Source of the DNA: Chelativorans multitrophicus
GTDB taxonomy: Bacteria; Pseudomonadota; Alphaproteobacteria; Rhizobiales; Rhizobiaceae
Direction: 5' to 3'
NCBI RefSeq assembly: GCF_011317445.1
Contig: NZ_JAAAPL010000001.1
Location: forward strand, 2,127,001-2,191,000
DNA length: 64,000 nt
Shown here piece by piece: positions 18,132 to 27,108 of this stretch. The notes under the pieces are model-generated. The model searched no databases. It worked only from the letters and a program-made list of their open reading frames with translations, and was not told where the DNA came from. Both the position numbers and the translations under genes were made by a program. Each line of letters opens with the position of its first letter. Position 1 is the first letter of the stretch.

Positions 18132-19400
18132 TTGTTGAAGACGATGGGAAACCCTCCGCAGCCATCACTCAGGGAAGACGCAGTGGCGGGCAATGAGAAG
18201 CCGGCCGACCGGAAGAAGTTTGTCCCAGGACCATCTGGCCACTCCGGTGGCGGTGGCGATCCACGTCCTTCATCCCAATCCACCGGGCGCGTCACGATGC
18301 TTGGCCTGCGCGGCATACCCAATGTGCAAGGCGGGGTCGAACGCCATGTGGAGATACTCGGCCAGGAACTGACGCGGCTTGGCTGGGAAGTTACCGTCAT
18401 CGGGCGCCGTGAATATCTGAAGGAGAAAAAGCCGGTGGTCTGGGACGGCATTAGGGTAGTGCCCCTCTGGTCGCCCAGGCGAGTGGCGTTTGAAGCCGCG
18501 GTTCATACATTCCTCGGTGTCCTTTATTCGGCGTTTCGCCGTCCTGACATCTTGCATATCCACGCAATCGGCCCCTCGCTGATGGTGCCGCTGGCCCGGC
18601 TTTTGGGCCTGAAGGTGGTCGTAACCCACCATGGCTTCGACTACGACAGGCAGAAATGGGGGGCCTTTGCAAAAAGAATGCTGAGGCTCGGCGAGGCATT
18701 CGGCATGAAGTTCGCCAACCGGCGGATAGCAGTTGCCGCCGGCGTCGCACATACGATGCAGCTTCAGTATGACGTTCCCGTCAGCTTTATACCCAATGGC
18801 GTGGCGATTCACGCCTCGGAGGGTGGAACCGAAGCGCTCGAGCATTTCGGATTGACGAGACGGAACTATATTCTGACGGTGGCCCGGCTGGTTCCCGAGA
18901 AGCGGCAGACGGACCTGATCGAAGCCTTTGCAAGGCTCAAGCCGAATACGTGCAAGCTGGTGATCGTCGGCGGCAGTGATTTCGCAACACCTTATTCCAA
19001 AGAGGTCGAGAAGAGAGCGCGCCAAGTTCCCGGTGTTGTCATGACCGGTTTCCAGAGCGGGGGCAACCTGGCCGCTCTGTTTTCGAATGCAGCTCTCTTC
19101 ATCCTCCCGTCGAGCCACGAAGGCATGCCGATCGCGCTTCTCGAAGCGCTTGGCTATGGGCTGCCGGTTCTTGCAAGCGACATTCCCGCCAATCTCGAAG
19201 TGGGTCTTCCTCCCGAAGACTACTTCCCCTTGGGCAATATCGATGCCCTGGCGGCAGCGATCGAACGCAAGCTCGCCGAGCTCTACCTCCCGGAGGAAGG
19301 ACGCCAGCGTGCGCGGCGCATCGAAGAGCAATATGGCTGGTCCTCCATTGCGGAGCGGACCGCGGTCGTTTATCGCTCGCTGTTTCCCCATCAACAATAA
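18132..19400 (+). CDS. Glycosyltransferase family 4 with DUF1972-like N-terminal domain
   Basis: A 422-residue glycosyltransferase with a variable lead of about 50 residues before TMLGLRGIPNVQGGVERHVE, the opening seen in RgpA-like rhamnosyl/glucosyl transferases. Later motifs are THHGFDYDRQKW, TVARLVPEKRQ and SSHEGMPIALLEALGYG, the donor-binding E-x7-E region. TTG at 18132 was chosen because AAGGA sits six bases upstream; the first ATG is at 18144. It probably adds one residue of the repeat unit. Confidence 0.86.
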   Translation: MLKTMGNPPQPSLREDAVAGNEKPADRKKFVPGPSGHSGGGGDPRPSSQSTGRVTMLGLRGIPNVQGGVERHVEILGQELTRLGWEVTVIGRREYLKEKKPVVWDGIRVVPLWSPRRVAFEAAVHTFLGVLYSAFRRPDILHIHAIGPSLMVPLARLLGLKVVVTHHGFDYDRQKWGAFAKRMLRLGEAFGMKFANRRIAVAAGVAHTMQLQYDVPVSFIPNGVAIHASEGGTEALEHFGLTRRNYILTVARLVPEKRQTDLIEAFARLKPNTCKLVIVGGSDFATPYSKEVEKRARQVPGVVMTGFQSGGNLAALFSNAALFILPSSHEGMPIALLEALGYGLPVLASDIPANLEVGLPPEDYFPLGNIDALAAAIERKLAELYLPEEGRQRARRIEEQYGWSSIAERTAVVYRSLFPHQQ

Positions 19401-19409
19401 CGAGAATAG

Positions 19410-19832
19410 ATGCGCCTTACGGACGAAACACAGACTTTATCGGGAAGCGCCAGGGCACCGCGTCCGGCGCAAAGACTGCTCGATTGGGCTCGGATGGCAG
19501 CGCCATTCCTGATTTTGGCAGTCATCCTCTATTCCACATTGTCACCTCTGGATATGCGGCCGCGCACGGGATTTCCGCCCCATTTCGAGCACTTCCTGGC
19601 CTTTGCCCTGCTTGGCGGCCTCTATGCCATTGCTTTCCCGAGGCGCATCCTTCTCATCCTGTTCGCCATTGTGCTGGCCGCCGCCGGGCTTGAGCTTCTA
19701 CAACTGACGCTGACGGACCGTCATGCTCGCTTCGCCGATTTTGCCATAAAGCTCATGGGTGGAATCGTGGGCGGAACTGGCGTCTGGTTTGTGCTGCGCC
19801 TTTTTGCCCGATTCCGACTTGCTGGGAGATAG
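19410..19832 (+). CDS. VanZ-like membrane protein
   Basis: A 140-residue protein with four hydrophobic segments, a SPLDMRP turn after the first, and the conserved polar HFEHFLAFALLGG in the second. The following G-L-E-L-L-Q-L region and RHARFADFAIKLMGG turn are typical VanZ-like features. Such proteins occur in many exopolysaccharide loci; their activity there is not established. It sits between two glycosyltransferase genes, two bases before the next start, and belongs to the same operon. Confidence 0.75.
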   Translation: MRLTDETQTLSGSARAPRPAQRLLDWARMAAPFLILAVILYSTLSPLDMRPRTGFPPHFEHFLAFALLGGLYAIAFPRRILLILFAIVLAAAGLELLQLTLTDRHARFADFAIKLMGGIVGGTGVWFVLRLFARFRLAGR

Positions 19833-19834
19833 GC

Positions 19835-20830
19835 TTGTCGGTCAGCATCATCATCAAGACGCTCAACGAGGAAAAGCGCATCGCATCCACCATTGAGCAC
19901 GCCCTGGCTGGCCTGCCGGGTGGCCTGGGTGAGGTGATTGTTGCCGACAGTGGCTCCACTGATCGGACAGCCGAGATCGTCTCGCACTATCCGGTGACCA
20001 TGGTGCAGATCATCGATCCCGCAAAGCCCAGCTGCGGCCTAGGCGGCCAGCTTGGCTTCCAATATGCGCGATACGATCTGATCTGCCTTCTCGATGGCGA
20101 CATGGATCTCGAACCCAGCTTCCTTCCGGACGCGATCAATTACCTGCAAAACCATACCGACGTGGCGGGAGTGACCGGTCATGTCCAGGAGATGAACCTT
20201 TCGAACCTGGAATTCTCCCGCCGCGTAACGCGCAACGCGCCGGAAAACCGCGTCGGCGAAATCGACCGAATGAACGGCGGCGGGCTTTACCGCCGCGCGG
20301 CTATTGAGAGTATCGGCTACCTGACCGACCGGAATCTGCATGGCTATGAGGAATTCGATCTCGGCATCCGCCTGCGCAATGCCGGATGGCGGCTCGTCCG
20401 CCTCGACAGGCGCTTCGTGCAGCATTACGGCCATGTCGAAAATTCCTATCGGCTGCTCGTCAGGCGCTGGAAGAGCAAATATCTGTTCGGCATTGGCGAA
20501 TTGCTGCGTGCGGCAATGGGCAAGCCCCACTTCCTTTGCCTCCTGAAGGAGCTGCCTGAGCTGCGCCTCTGGGGGCTCGTGCTGGCATGGATGGTCTTTG
20601 CGCTGGCGCTTCTGGTCGTTCTACCGAATAAGCTTCTGGCGCTCGGCATCGTGCTTGCGACGTTCGCCTTTGCCGTGGCGGTCATGTCTCTGCGCAAAGG
20701 CGGCTTGGCAATGGGACTTTACGTCGTGGTGGCCTGGTTTTTCCACGCGGCGGCGCTACCCGTCGGGTTTCTCCGCTCACGTGTCGATCCGAAGGCATGG
20801 GTTGAAAGCCGAAAGCTGAACGAAGGTTGA
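19835..20830 (+). CDS. Membrane-associated glycosyltransferase family 2
   Basis: A 331-residue GT-A enzyme. SVSIIIKTLNEEKRI opens the fold, ADSGSTDRTAEI binds the nucleotide, and LLDGDMDLE supplies the metal-binding D-x-D. HGYEEFDLGIRLRNAGW is the acceptor-side motif, and three C-terminal hydrophobic helices anchor it to the membrane. It starts with TTG at 19835, three bases after the VanZ stop, and ends the plus-strand operon. It converges on the NadE-like gene about 23 bases away. Confidence 0.88.
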   Translation: MSVSIIIKTLNEEKRIASTIEHALAGLPGGLGEVIVADSGSTDRTAEIVSHYPVTMVQIIDPAKPSCGLGGQLGFQYARYDLICLLDGDMDLEPSFLPDAINYLQNHTDVAGVTGHVQEMNLSNLEFSRRVTRNAPENRVGEIDRMNGGGLYRRAAIESIGYLTDRNLHGYEEFDLGIRLRNAGWRLVRLDRRFVQHYGHVENSYRLLVRRWKSKYLFGIGELLRAAMGKPHFLCLLKELPELRLWGLVLAWMVFALALLVVLPNKLLALGIVLATFAFAVAVMSLRKGGLAMGLYVVVAWFFHAAALPVGFLRSRVDPKAWVESRKLNEG

Positions 20831-20853
20831 GCGGCCTCCCCTAGCGTAGCTTT

Positions 20854-21846
20854 TCAGGCGCCGACCTCTGACACCTTATCGACGAGCAGCGGCGGGAGGT
20901 GAAGATAGCGCGTCGCCTTGCGCTTCGCGGCGACATCAGCCCATACACTCTGCAACTGCTCTTCGGTGAGTGAGGCCGCCGCGGCAACGGCGCTCGCCGG
21001 AAGGCCATGGTTGAGGCCGTAGAGGCAGAGGTCCATCCGGTCATAGGGCAGCGAGAAGTAGAATTCCTCCTGCGTCTGGGCGAGCGAATAGGTGTCGGTC
21101 GTCGGCGGGCGGCGGCAGATCACCTCCGGCACGCCGAGATATTCGGCAAGCTGGTAGACCTGTGACTTATAAAGATGTGCGATGGGCTTCACATCGGCAG
21201 CACCATCGCCGTTCTTAACGAAGAAGCCCTGATCGTATTCCAGCCGGTTCGGCGTGCCGAGCACGGCGAAGTTCAGCCGGTCGGCGTGGTAATACTCGAT
21301 CTGCTTGCGCGTGCGCTGCTTCATATTGGTGGCGGCGACAATGCCGAGATAGACCTCCGGCGTCATCCGATGCCTGCTCTGGTTCCCCTCTGGGTCCTGC
21401 ACCACAAGCCAGGAGATGTTGTAGGCCGCACCTTCAAGCGCGTTGGAGATGACGATCTTGGACGCCCAGCCGGGACCGTAGTCCGGCACGAGCTTGCGGA
21501 TGAAGCCGTCGCGCCGCTCATAGCAACCAATCGCTCTGAGCGCAGGACCAATATCTTCCACGATGCCTTCAATCCCGAAGGTGTTCGTGAGCAGCCGGCC
21601 GAGCTCAAGGCTCTCGGGATCGGAATCATTCTCGGGCATGAACAGGCAGCAGACATTCTTCGCGCCGACTGCTCTGACTGCGAGCGCGGTGGAAACGCTG
21701 GAATCGATGCCGCCGGAGACGCCCAGCACCAGCCCACGCTTGCGCAGCGAGCGGAGCTGCTCGCGGAGAGCGGCCACGATCCGTTCCACCTCGGCGGCGG
21801 GATCTATGGCGAGAGTGGCGACGGAAAAAGGCGCAGTGGAGTTCAT
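20854..21846 (-). CDS. NadE-like ATP pyrophosphatase (NAD synthase family)
   Basis: A 330-residue cytoplasmic enzyme with the PP-loop SGGIDSS (44-50) and NadE-like FVKNGDGAADVKPIAHLYKSQV. It lacks a glutaminase domain, so it would use free ammonia or ammonia from a partner. The C-terminal part (PTTDTYSLAQTQEEFYFSLPYDRMDL) differs from the WPGQTDE-type segment of canonical ammonia-dependent NadE, marking a separate clade. It is last in an operon after asnB, an acyl carrier protein and an acyl ligase. That context suggests it adenylates and amidates a specialised substrate rather than deamido-NAD, though true NAD synthase activity is not excluded. Confidence 0.75.
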   Translation of the reverse strand: MNSTAPFSVATLAIDPAAEVERIVAALREQLRSLRKRGLVLGVSGGIDSSVSTALAVRAVGAKNVCCLFMPENDSDPESLELGRLLTNTFGIEGIVEDIGPALRAIGCYERRDGFIRKLVPDYGPGWASKIVISNALEGAAYNISWLVVQDPEGNQSRHRMTPEVYLGIVAATNMKQRTRKQIEYYHADRLNFAVLGTPNRLEYDQGFFVKNGDGAADVKPIAHLYKSQVYQLAEYLGVPEVICRRPPTTDTYSLAQTQEEFYFSLPYDRMDLCLYGLNHGLPASAVAAAASLTEEQLQSVWADVAAKRKATRYLHLPPLLVDKVSEVGA

Positions 21847-23387
21847 TCGGCTGGCTCTATGGTTTCGGCGGCGAGCCTGCGGCTCACCTTGCCCGTGTCG
21901 GTCTTCGGCAGTTCAGTGACGAATTTCACGATCTTGGGTACCATGAAATCCTCCAGATGCTGCGAGCAGTGGCGGATAACCTCGCGCTCGGTCAGCGCGG
22001 GATCCCTGGAGACGACCATGGCGGCGATGGCCTGCCCGAGCACCGGGTCGACAACCCCCGCCACGACGGCCTCTGCAATGGAAGGATGGGTGTGAAGCAC
22101 CGCTTCCACTTCCTTGGGCGCGACCTTCTCGCCGCGCGTTTTGATGATGTCGTCCTTGCGCCCGACGAAGTAGAGAAAGCCATCGGCATCCATGCGGAAG
22201 AGATCGCCCGTGTAGAGCACCTTTTCCCACGGATTAAGGCCGGGGCGCAGCATCTTCACCGTCGCCTTGTCGTTGCGCCAATAGCCCTTCATGACATGCG
22301 GGCCCCGGATGACGAGTTCGCCCACCTCGCCGGGCGGGACCGGCTTACCGTCATCATCCACCACAAAGGCTTCCGTATTGGGGATGGCGATGCCGACCGA
22401 ATCGGGCCGCCGATCAAGCTCTTCCGGCGGCAGGTAGGTGCAGCGCTTGCACTCGGTGAGCCCGTACATGGAATAAAGCTCGATGCCAGGGCACAGCTCG
22501 CGCAGCCTGGCGATATGTGGCGGCGGAAGCGCGGCGGCGGTGTTGGTGATGTAGCGCAGCGTGGGCAGGAAGCCGGGCTCCAGATCGCGCATCTGCAGGA
22601 TCATCGCCGCCATGGTCGGCACAAGCGGAAAGCCGGTTACGTTTTCCTTCCGCATCAGATCGAAGATGGCATGCGGGAAGGCGAAGGATTTTTCCAGCAC
22701 CAGCGTGGCGCCCATCTTGACCGACATCAGGAGCTGATAAAGCCCATAGTCGAAAGCGAGCGGCAACACGTTGAGGATGATGTCATCGGGCCTGTTGCGC
22801 AGATAGGTGGTGATGGATGTGGCCGCAGCTTCGATATTGCGATGCGTCATCATCACACCCTTGGGCCGGCCGGTGGAGCCCGATGTGTAGATGAGCATGG
22901 CGAGATCGACATCGATGCCGCGATGGGCGACCGGCGCCGGCTCGGCCTCAAGGCACTGCGTAAAAGATACCGTACCGTCCGGTACGGTACCGCCCCGGCC
23001 TTCTGTGGAGATCAGAAGAAGCGGCTGGCCGTGAAGCGCGCGCGCCTCGGCCGCGACCGGCATTAGCTTGGCCTGCGTGAGGATTGCGGCAGCCTCGCAG
23101 TTGCCGATGATGTAGGCGAGCTTTTCCGCCTTTGTGGAGGCGTTGATGGGGCTGAAGGTGGCGCCGGCCTTGAGGACAGCGAAGATGGAGACCGCCGCCT
23201 CCCACGCATTGTCCATGAAGATGAGCACGCGGTCGTTGCGCCGCACGCCGTTAGCCGCGAGCGCCGCTGCAAGGCGGTCCGTCAGCGCGTCGAACTCGCC
23301 ATAGCTGAGCCGCGTGGACCCGCTCACGAGAGCGGTCTTTTCCCCGTAGCGCGAGGCGCTGCCCCGCAGGAATTCTTCGACACGCAT
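21843..23387 (-). CDS. AMP-forming acyl-CoA/acyl-ACP ligase
   Basis: A 514-residue adenylate-forming enzyme. It has the P-loop TSGSTGRPKG (168-177), YSMYGLTEC (A5-type), YTGDLFRMDADGF, and the hinge/catalytic region KTRGEKVAPKEVE followed by a C-terminal domain with TDTGKVSR (catalytic Lys). It activates a carboxylic acid as the adenylate and transfers it to a thiol. With an acyl carrier protein gene about 20 bases upstream, that thiol is probably phosphopantetheine on the ACP. It overlaps the NadE-like gene by four bases. The acid is unknown. Confidence 0.87.
   Translation of the reverse strand: MRVEEFLRGSASRYGEKTALVSGSTRLSYGEFDALTDRLAAALAANGVRRNDRVLIFMDNAWEAAVSIFAVLKAGATFSPINASTKAEKLAYIIGNCEAAAILTQAKLMPVAAEARALHGQPLLLISTEGRGGTVPDGTVSFTQCLEAEPAPVAHRGIDVDLAMLIYTSGSTGRPKGVMMTHRNIEAAATSITTYLRNRPDDIILNVLPLAFDYGLYQLLMSVKMGATLVLEKSFAFPHAIFDLMRKENVTGFPLVPTMAAMILQMRDLEPGFLPTLRYITNTAAALPPPHIARLRELCPGIELYSMYGLTECKRCTYLPPEELDRRPDSVGIAIPNTEAFVVDDDGKPVPPGEVGELVIRGPHVMKGYWRNDKATVKMLRPGLNPWEKVLYTGDLFRMDADGFLYFVGRKDDIIKTRGEKVAPKEVEAVLHTHPSIAEAVVAGVVDPVLGQAIAAMVVSRDPALTEREVIRHCSQHLEDFMVPKIVKFVTELPKTDTGKVSRRLAAETIEPAE
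22968..22989. repeat. 22-base near-perfect palindrome inside the acyl ligase gene
   Basis: TACCGTACCG and CGGTACGGTA flank a two-base TC spacer, giving ten-base arms. It encodes part of residues 131-141 (RGGTVPDGTVS), in a surface region upstream of the P-loop. It may be an inserted short palindrome or a protein-level turn duplication. Confidence 0.7.
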
Positions 23388-23407
23388 CCCGGCCTCCAGC
23401 CTTCCGC

Positions 23408-23677
23408 TCAGGCGTTAAGCGATTCCTTGCCAGTCTTCGTGCTGACGAAGGCTGTGATACGGTCAAGGGAATCGAGATTGGCGGGAACGATCTCGGCGTC
23501 CGCCATAGTCACGCCGAAGCGCTCCTCGATAAAAGCGACCAATTCCAGCACCCCGGTAGAATCGATGACATCGTTCTCGATGAGAGATGCGTCATCATCG
23601 ATCTGGGCGGAGGTGTCTCCGAACAGGAAATTCTCGACGATGAAGGCCCTGACCTGATCCTTGATGCTGCCTGCCAT
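23408..23677 (-). CDS. Acyl carrier protein
   Basis: An 89-residue acidic four-helix carrier protein. ENDVIDSTGVLELVAFIEE contains the phosphopantetheine-accepting Ser40 in DSTGVLEL, a variant of the common DSL motif. ATG 23677 has GGAG seven bases upstream and is chosen over a TTG four codons earlier. It lies between asnB (13 bases upstream) and the acyl ligase, so it most likely carries the acid activated by that ligase. It is not linked to fatty-acid synthesis genes. Confidence 0.92.
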   Translation of the reverse strand: MAGSIKDQVRAFIVENFLFGDTSAQIDDDASLIENDVIDSTGVLELVAFIEERFGVTMADAEIVPANLDSLDRITAFVSTKTGKESLNA

Positions 23678-23689
23678 TCCAATCTCCAA

Positions 23690-25630
23690 TTATGCCGCCT
23701 CGACGGCGCGAATGCGTGAACCGGTGAAGGTCTCCAGCCATAGCTGGGACGAAAGGATGCCGACAAAAGCGGCATTGTCGCGAAAGCCGGAAAGCGGCTG
23801 CTGACGGCTCTTGGCGAAGAGTTTGGACACGGATGCCGGGTTGAAAAGTCCGCAGTCGGCAAGTTTTTCCGCACTCATCGCCTCGCGGACATAGTCCTTC
23901 TCGCCCGCTCCGCGGAATGAGGCGCTGTCGGGCGCACGGTATGGCTGCTTGGTGCGGCGCAGGATCGATTCCGGGAGGAGGCCCTTGGTCGCCTCGCGCA
24001 GAATGTGCTTTTCGACCAGGCCCTTCAGCTTCATCTCCGGCGGCAGGGTGGTGGCGAACTCAACCAGCCGGTGATCGAGGAAGGGGAAGCGCCCTTCGAT
24101 GCCGTGTGCCATGGCCATGCGGTCGCCCTGGCTGGAAAGGATGTAGCCGGGGAGCAGGAAGCGGGACTCCAGATATTGCGCCTGATGCAGCGGATGCCAG
24201 CGGGGAAACTCCTGCGGCAGGCGTGAGGCAAGCTCCTCCGCCGCATCGTAACCGGCCAATGTCTCGCGCAGCTGGGCGGAGAAGAAGAGCTTGGCCGCAC
24301 CCGTCGCGCGCATGCGGGGCTTGTGCGAGAAGAGCGGATCATCGAGCGAATCCGCGCCCGCACCGAAAAAGGCGGCGAGATATTCGGCCGATTGCTGCTT
24401 GAGCCCGGGCAGATAAGGGTAGAGCTTGCGGAAGAGATGCGGACGCATGCGCGAGCCGGGCTGGCGCGCGCAGAAGCGGCGCACCCGCGCCTCCTTGAAG
24501 ATGTCGTAGCCGGCGAAGACCTCGTCGGCCCCCTCGCCCGTGAGCACCACTTTCAGGCCCCTTTCGCGCACCAGCGCCGAAAGCTTGAAGAGCGGGGCGG
24601 GCGCGGTGCGCAGGATCGGCCTTTCGGTAAAACGGATCACATCGGGGAAAACCGCGGCGATGTCACCGTCGCCGCAATTGACGGAGGCATGCATTGTGCC
24701 AAGTGCTGCCGCCACCTCGTTTTGGAAGGCACTCTCATCGTGCTCGGCGCTTTCGAACGCAACGGAGAAGGTGCGCAGGATCTCCGGCGTCATGCCGGCC
24801 GCCAGCGCCGAGATCACGGAGGAGTCGAGGCCGCCCGAAAGATAGGAGCCAACCGGCACGTCGGCGCGCATGCGCAGCCGTGTCGCGTCGGTGAGCAGTG
24901 CCCGCAGCTCTTCCGCCACGGCGCGCTCATCCGTGTGGCGGCTGGGCGCGCCATGTTCCGGGAAAGAAAGCGACCAGTAGGGCCGGATCGCCTGGCGCCC
25001 TTCCTCGACGAGCATCATGTGCCCGGGCTCAAGCTCGTGAATGTTCTTGAAGGCGGTGCGGGGAGCTATGGGCGCCCAGAGCGTGAACATCTGGTCGAGC
25101 GCGAACGGATCCATCTCCGCCTCGACACCCGGCACCTGCAGGAGCGTTTTGACTTCCGAAGCGAAGAAGAGCCGGTCGCCCACGCTCGTATAGAAGAGCG
25201 GACGCACGCCCATGCGGTCGCGTGCAAGAAACATGCGGCGGCGTGGCGCATCCCAGATGGCGAAAGCGAAATCGCCGTTCAGGTCGGCAAGGCAGTCCGG
25301 TCCCTTCTCGTCATAGAGATGGAGGATGACTTCCGTGTCGCTCGCAGTGCGGAAGGTGCGGCCGCGGGCGATCAGCGCCTCGCGCAATTCCACGTAATTG
25401 AAGATCTCGCCGTTGAAGGCGATGGTGAGCCTGCCGCCATCAAGAGACATAGGCTGCTGGCCGTCGGCAAGACCGACGATGGAAAGGCGCGTATGGCAAA
25501 GGCCCGCACCATCGAGTACGGCGGTGCCGCGCTCGTCCGGCCCGCGATGGGCGATGGCCGAGGCCATCCGCCGCAAAAGCGGTTCCGCCTCAGAAACGCC
25601 CGCGCCGAAATATCCGCCGAACCCGCACAA
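23690..25630 (-). CDS. asnB: Asparagine synthase-type glutamine amidotransferase
   Basis: The 646-residue protein has an N-terminal glutaminase domain beginning MCGFGG with the Cys2 nucleophile, and NGEIFNY plus SDTE motifs. A C-terminal synthetase domain carries the ATP pyrophosphatase loop SGGLDSS (265-271), and GEGADEVFAGY follows. Housekeeping AsnB makes asparagine. Homologues in polysaccharide and exosortase-associated loci are thought to amidate other carboxylates. Leading an operon with an ACP, a ligase and a NadE-like enzyme, it is more likely to supply nitrogen for a modified acyl or sugar group. Asparagine synthesis cannot be ruled out. Confidence 0.88.
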   Translation of the reverse strand: MCGFGGYFGAGVSEAEPLLRRMASAIAHRGPDERGTAVLDGAGLCHTRLSIVGLADGQQPMSLDGGRLTIAFNGEIFNYVELREALIARGRTFRTASDTEVILHLYDEKGPDCLADLNGDFAFAIWDAPRRRMFLARDRMGVRPLFYTSVGDRLFFASEVKTLLQVPGVEAEMDPFALDQMFTLWAPIAPRTAFKNIHELEPGHMMLVEEGRQAIRPYWSLSFPEHGAPSRHTDERAVAEELRALLTDATRLRMRADVPVGSYLSGGLDSSVISALAAGMTPEILRTFSVAFESAEHDESAFQNEVAAALGTMHASVNCGDGDIAAVFPDVIRFTERPILRTAPAPLFKLSALVRERGLKVVLTGEGADEVFAGYDIFKEARVRRFCARQPGSRMRPHLFRKLYPYLPGLKQQSAEYLAAFFGAGADSLDDPLFSHKPRMRATGAAKLFFSAQLRETLAGYDAAEELASRLPQEFPRWHPLHQAQYLESRFLLPGYILSSQGDRMAMAHGIEGRFPFLDHRLVEFATTLPPEMKLKGLVEKHILREATKGLLPESILRRTKQPYRAPDSASFRGAGEKDYVREAMSAEKLADCGLFNPASVSKLFAKSRQQPLSGFRDNAAFVGILSSQLWLETFTGSRIRAVEAA

Positions 25631-25878
25631 ACTCCAAATGCCCCCATTCTGCTACCGGGCCGAGGACGCACGAGCCTCGACCGGGGCTGCCAACTGGCAA
25701 CTCCCATAGCATGCATTCAAAGAATGTGCCGTAAAGAAAAACTTGGAAAGTTTGTTAATGCGAGCCGGGGGCTGATCACGAGATCTCCGGCGGCAATAGG
25801 CGCCGGAGTTGGGCTCGGGGACAGTGGAAGCGGGCGAGCTTAGGGTCCGCTCGCCCGCTCAGTCGACCACAAATTGGG

Positions 25879-26988
25879 CTATACAGCGGCCTCCTTGAGC
25901 ACGCCGCGGCGGATCTGGTCTTCTTCGATGGATTCGAAAAGGGCGCGGAAGTTGCCTTCTCCGAAGCCCTCGTCACCCTTCCTCTGGATGAACTCGAAGA
26001 AGATCGGGCCGATAACGGTTTTGGAGAATATCTGCAGCAGGATCTTCGTCATGCCGCCATTCACCACGCCTTCGCCATCGATCAGAATGCCGTATTTCTT
26101 CATGCGCTCGATCGGCTCCGAATGACCGGCCACGCGCTGGAACGATCTCTCGTAATAGACATCCGGGGGGCCGGGCATGAATTTCAGCCCATTATCGGCC
26201 AGCCGATCGGTGGCATCGTAGATGTGTTCCGTTCCCACCGCGATATGCTGGATGCCCTCGCCCTTGTACTTCTTCAAATATTCGACGATCTGGCTTGTCT
26301 CGTCCTTGGATTCGTTCAGCGGAATACGGATCTTGCCGCAGGGGCTGGTGATAGCGCGGCTTACAAGGCCGGTAATGCGACCGTCGATATCGAAATAGTG
26401 GATTTGCTTGAACCCGAACAGATCCCGGTAGAAGGCCCACCACTTGTCCATATTGCCGCGATAGACATTGTGGGTCAGGTGGTCGAGATAGTAGAAGCCG
26501 ACGCCTTCCGGCTTCGGGTTGCGCTCGCCCAGCCACTCGAACTCGTCCTCATAGGCGGAGCCCTTAGCGCCATACCGCTCGATGAAATAGAGAAGCGATC
26601 CGCCAATGCCGACGATGGCCGGCACATCCAGCACCTTGTCTTTGCCTTCATAGGGCTGAGCGCCCTTTGAAACGGCGTGGTCAAAAGCGTGCCTGGCATC
26701 CACCACGCGCCATGCCATGGAGGACGCACAAGGCCCATGCTCTTCCACGAAGCGAGAAGCGTGGGAGCCGGGCTCTGCATTTACGATATAGTTGATATCG
26801 CCCTGCCGCCAAACGGTGACATTCTTGGTCCGGTGCTTGGCGACCGCGACAAAGCCCATACGACCGAACAACTCAGCGAGCTTTTCCGGCTCCGGATGGG
26901 CAAATTCCACAAACTCGAAACCGTCAGTACCAGCCGGATTTTCCGGGCTGATGGTGGCGGGCGGCGCATCATGTGGAAAGGGTCCCAT
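25879..26988 (-). CDS. hppD: 4-hydroxyphenylpyruvate dioxygenase
   Basis: The 369-residue non-haem iron enzyme converts 4-hydroxyphenylpyruvate to homogentisate in tyrosine breakdown. Two vicinal-oxygen-chelate domains are visible. Iron-ligand regions are LDHLTHNVYRG (first His), GIQHIAVGTEHIY (second His) and the C-terminal glutamate in FFEFIQRKGDEGFGEGNF. The ending FGEGNFRALFESIE is diagnostic. The gene is divergent from an Lrp/AsnC regulator across about 120 bases, the usual arrangement in rhizobia. Confidence 0.97.
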   Translation of the reverse strand: MGPFPHDAPPATISPENPAGTDGFEFVEFAHPEPEKLAELFGRMGFVAVAKHRTKNVTVWRQGDINYIVNAEPGSHASRFVEEHGPCASSMAWRVVDARHAFDHAVSKGAQPYEGKDKVLDVPAIVGIGGSLLYFIERYGAKGSAYEDEFEWLGERNPKPEGVGFYYLDHLTHNVYRGNMDKWWAFYRDLFGFKQIHYFDIDGRITGLVSRAITSPCGKIRIPLNESKDETSQIVEYLKKYKGEGIQHIAVGTEHIYDATDRLADNGLKFMPGPPDVYYERSFQRVAGHSEPIERMKKYGILIDGEGVVNGGMTKILLQIFSKTVIGPIFFEFIQRKGDEGFGEGNFRALFESIEEDQIRRGVLKEAAV

Positions 26989-27108
26989 AATTTCCTCCTG
27001 TTAGAGCCTTCATTTGTCGGGACTATACCAAATCCGGCATGCAGTGGGCTTGCATTCATCAAGCAAAAAGGCTCTATTTTGCACGGTACACGCGAGGTAT
27101 ATCGACAT

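Noticed and set aside
24323-25843. Open frame of about 500 codons on the plus strand opposite asnB
   Set aside because: It is the antisense of a clearly conserved asnB gene. Its residues show no family features, as is common in GC-rich coding DNA. Similar long antisense frames at 14921-16024, 18270-19397 and 21957-23066 were rejected for the same reason.
26677-27108. N-terminal extension of the Lrp/AsnC frame
   Set aside because: It runs antisense through hppD and has no similarity to the regulator family; ATG 27109 gives the normal length.
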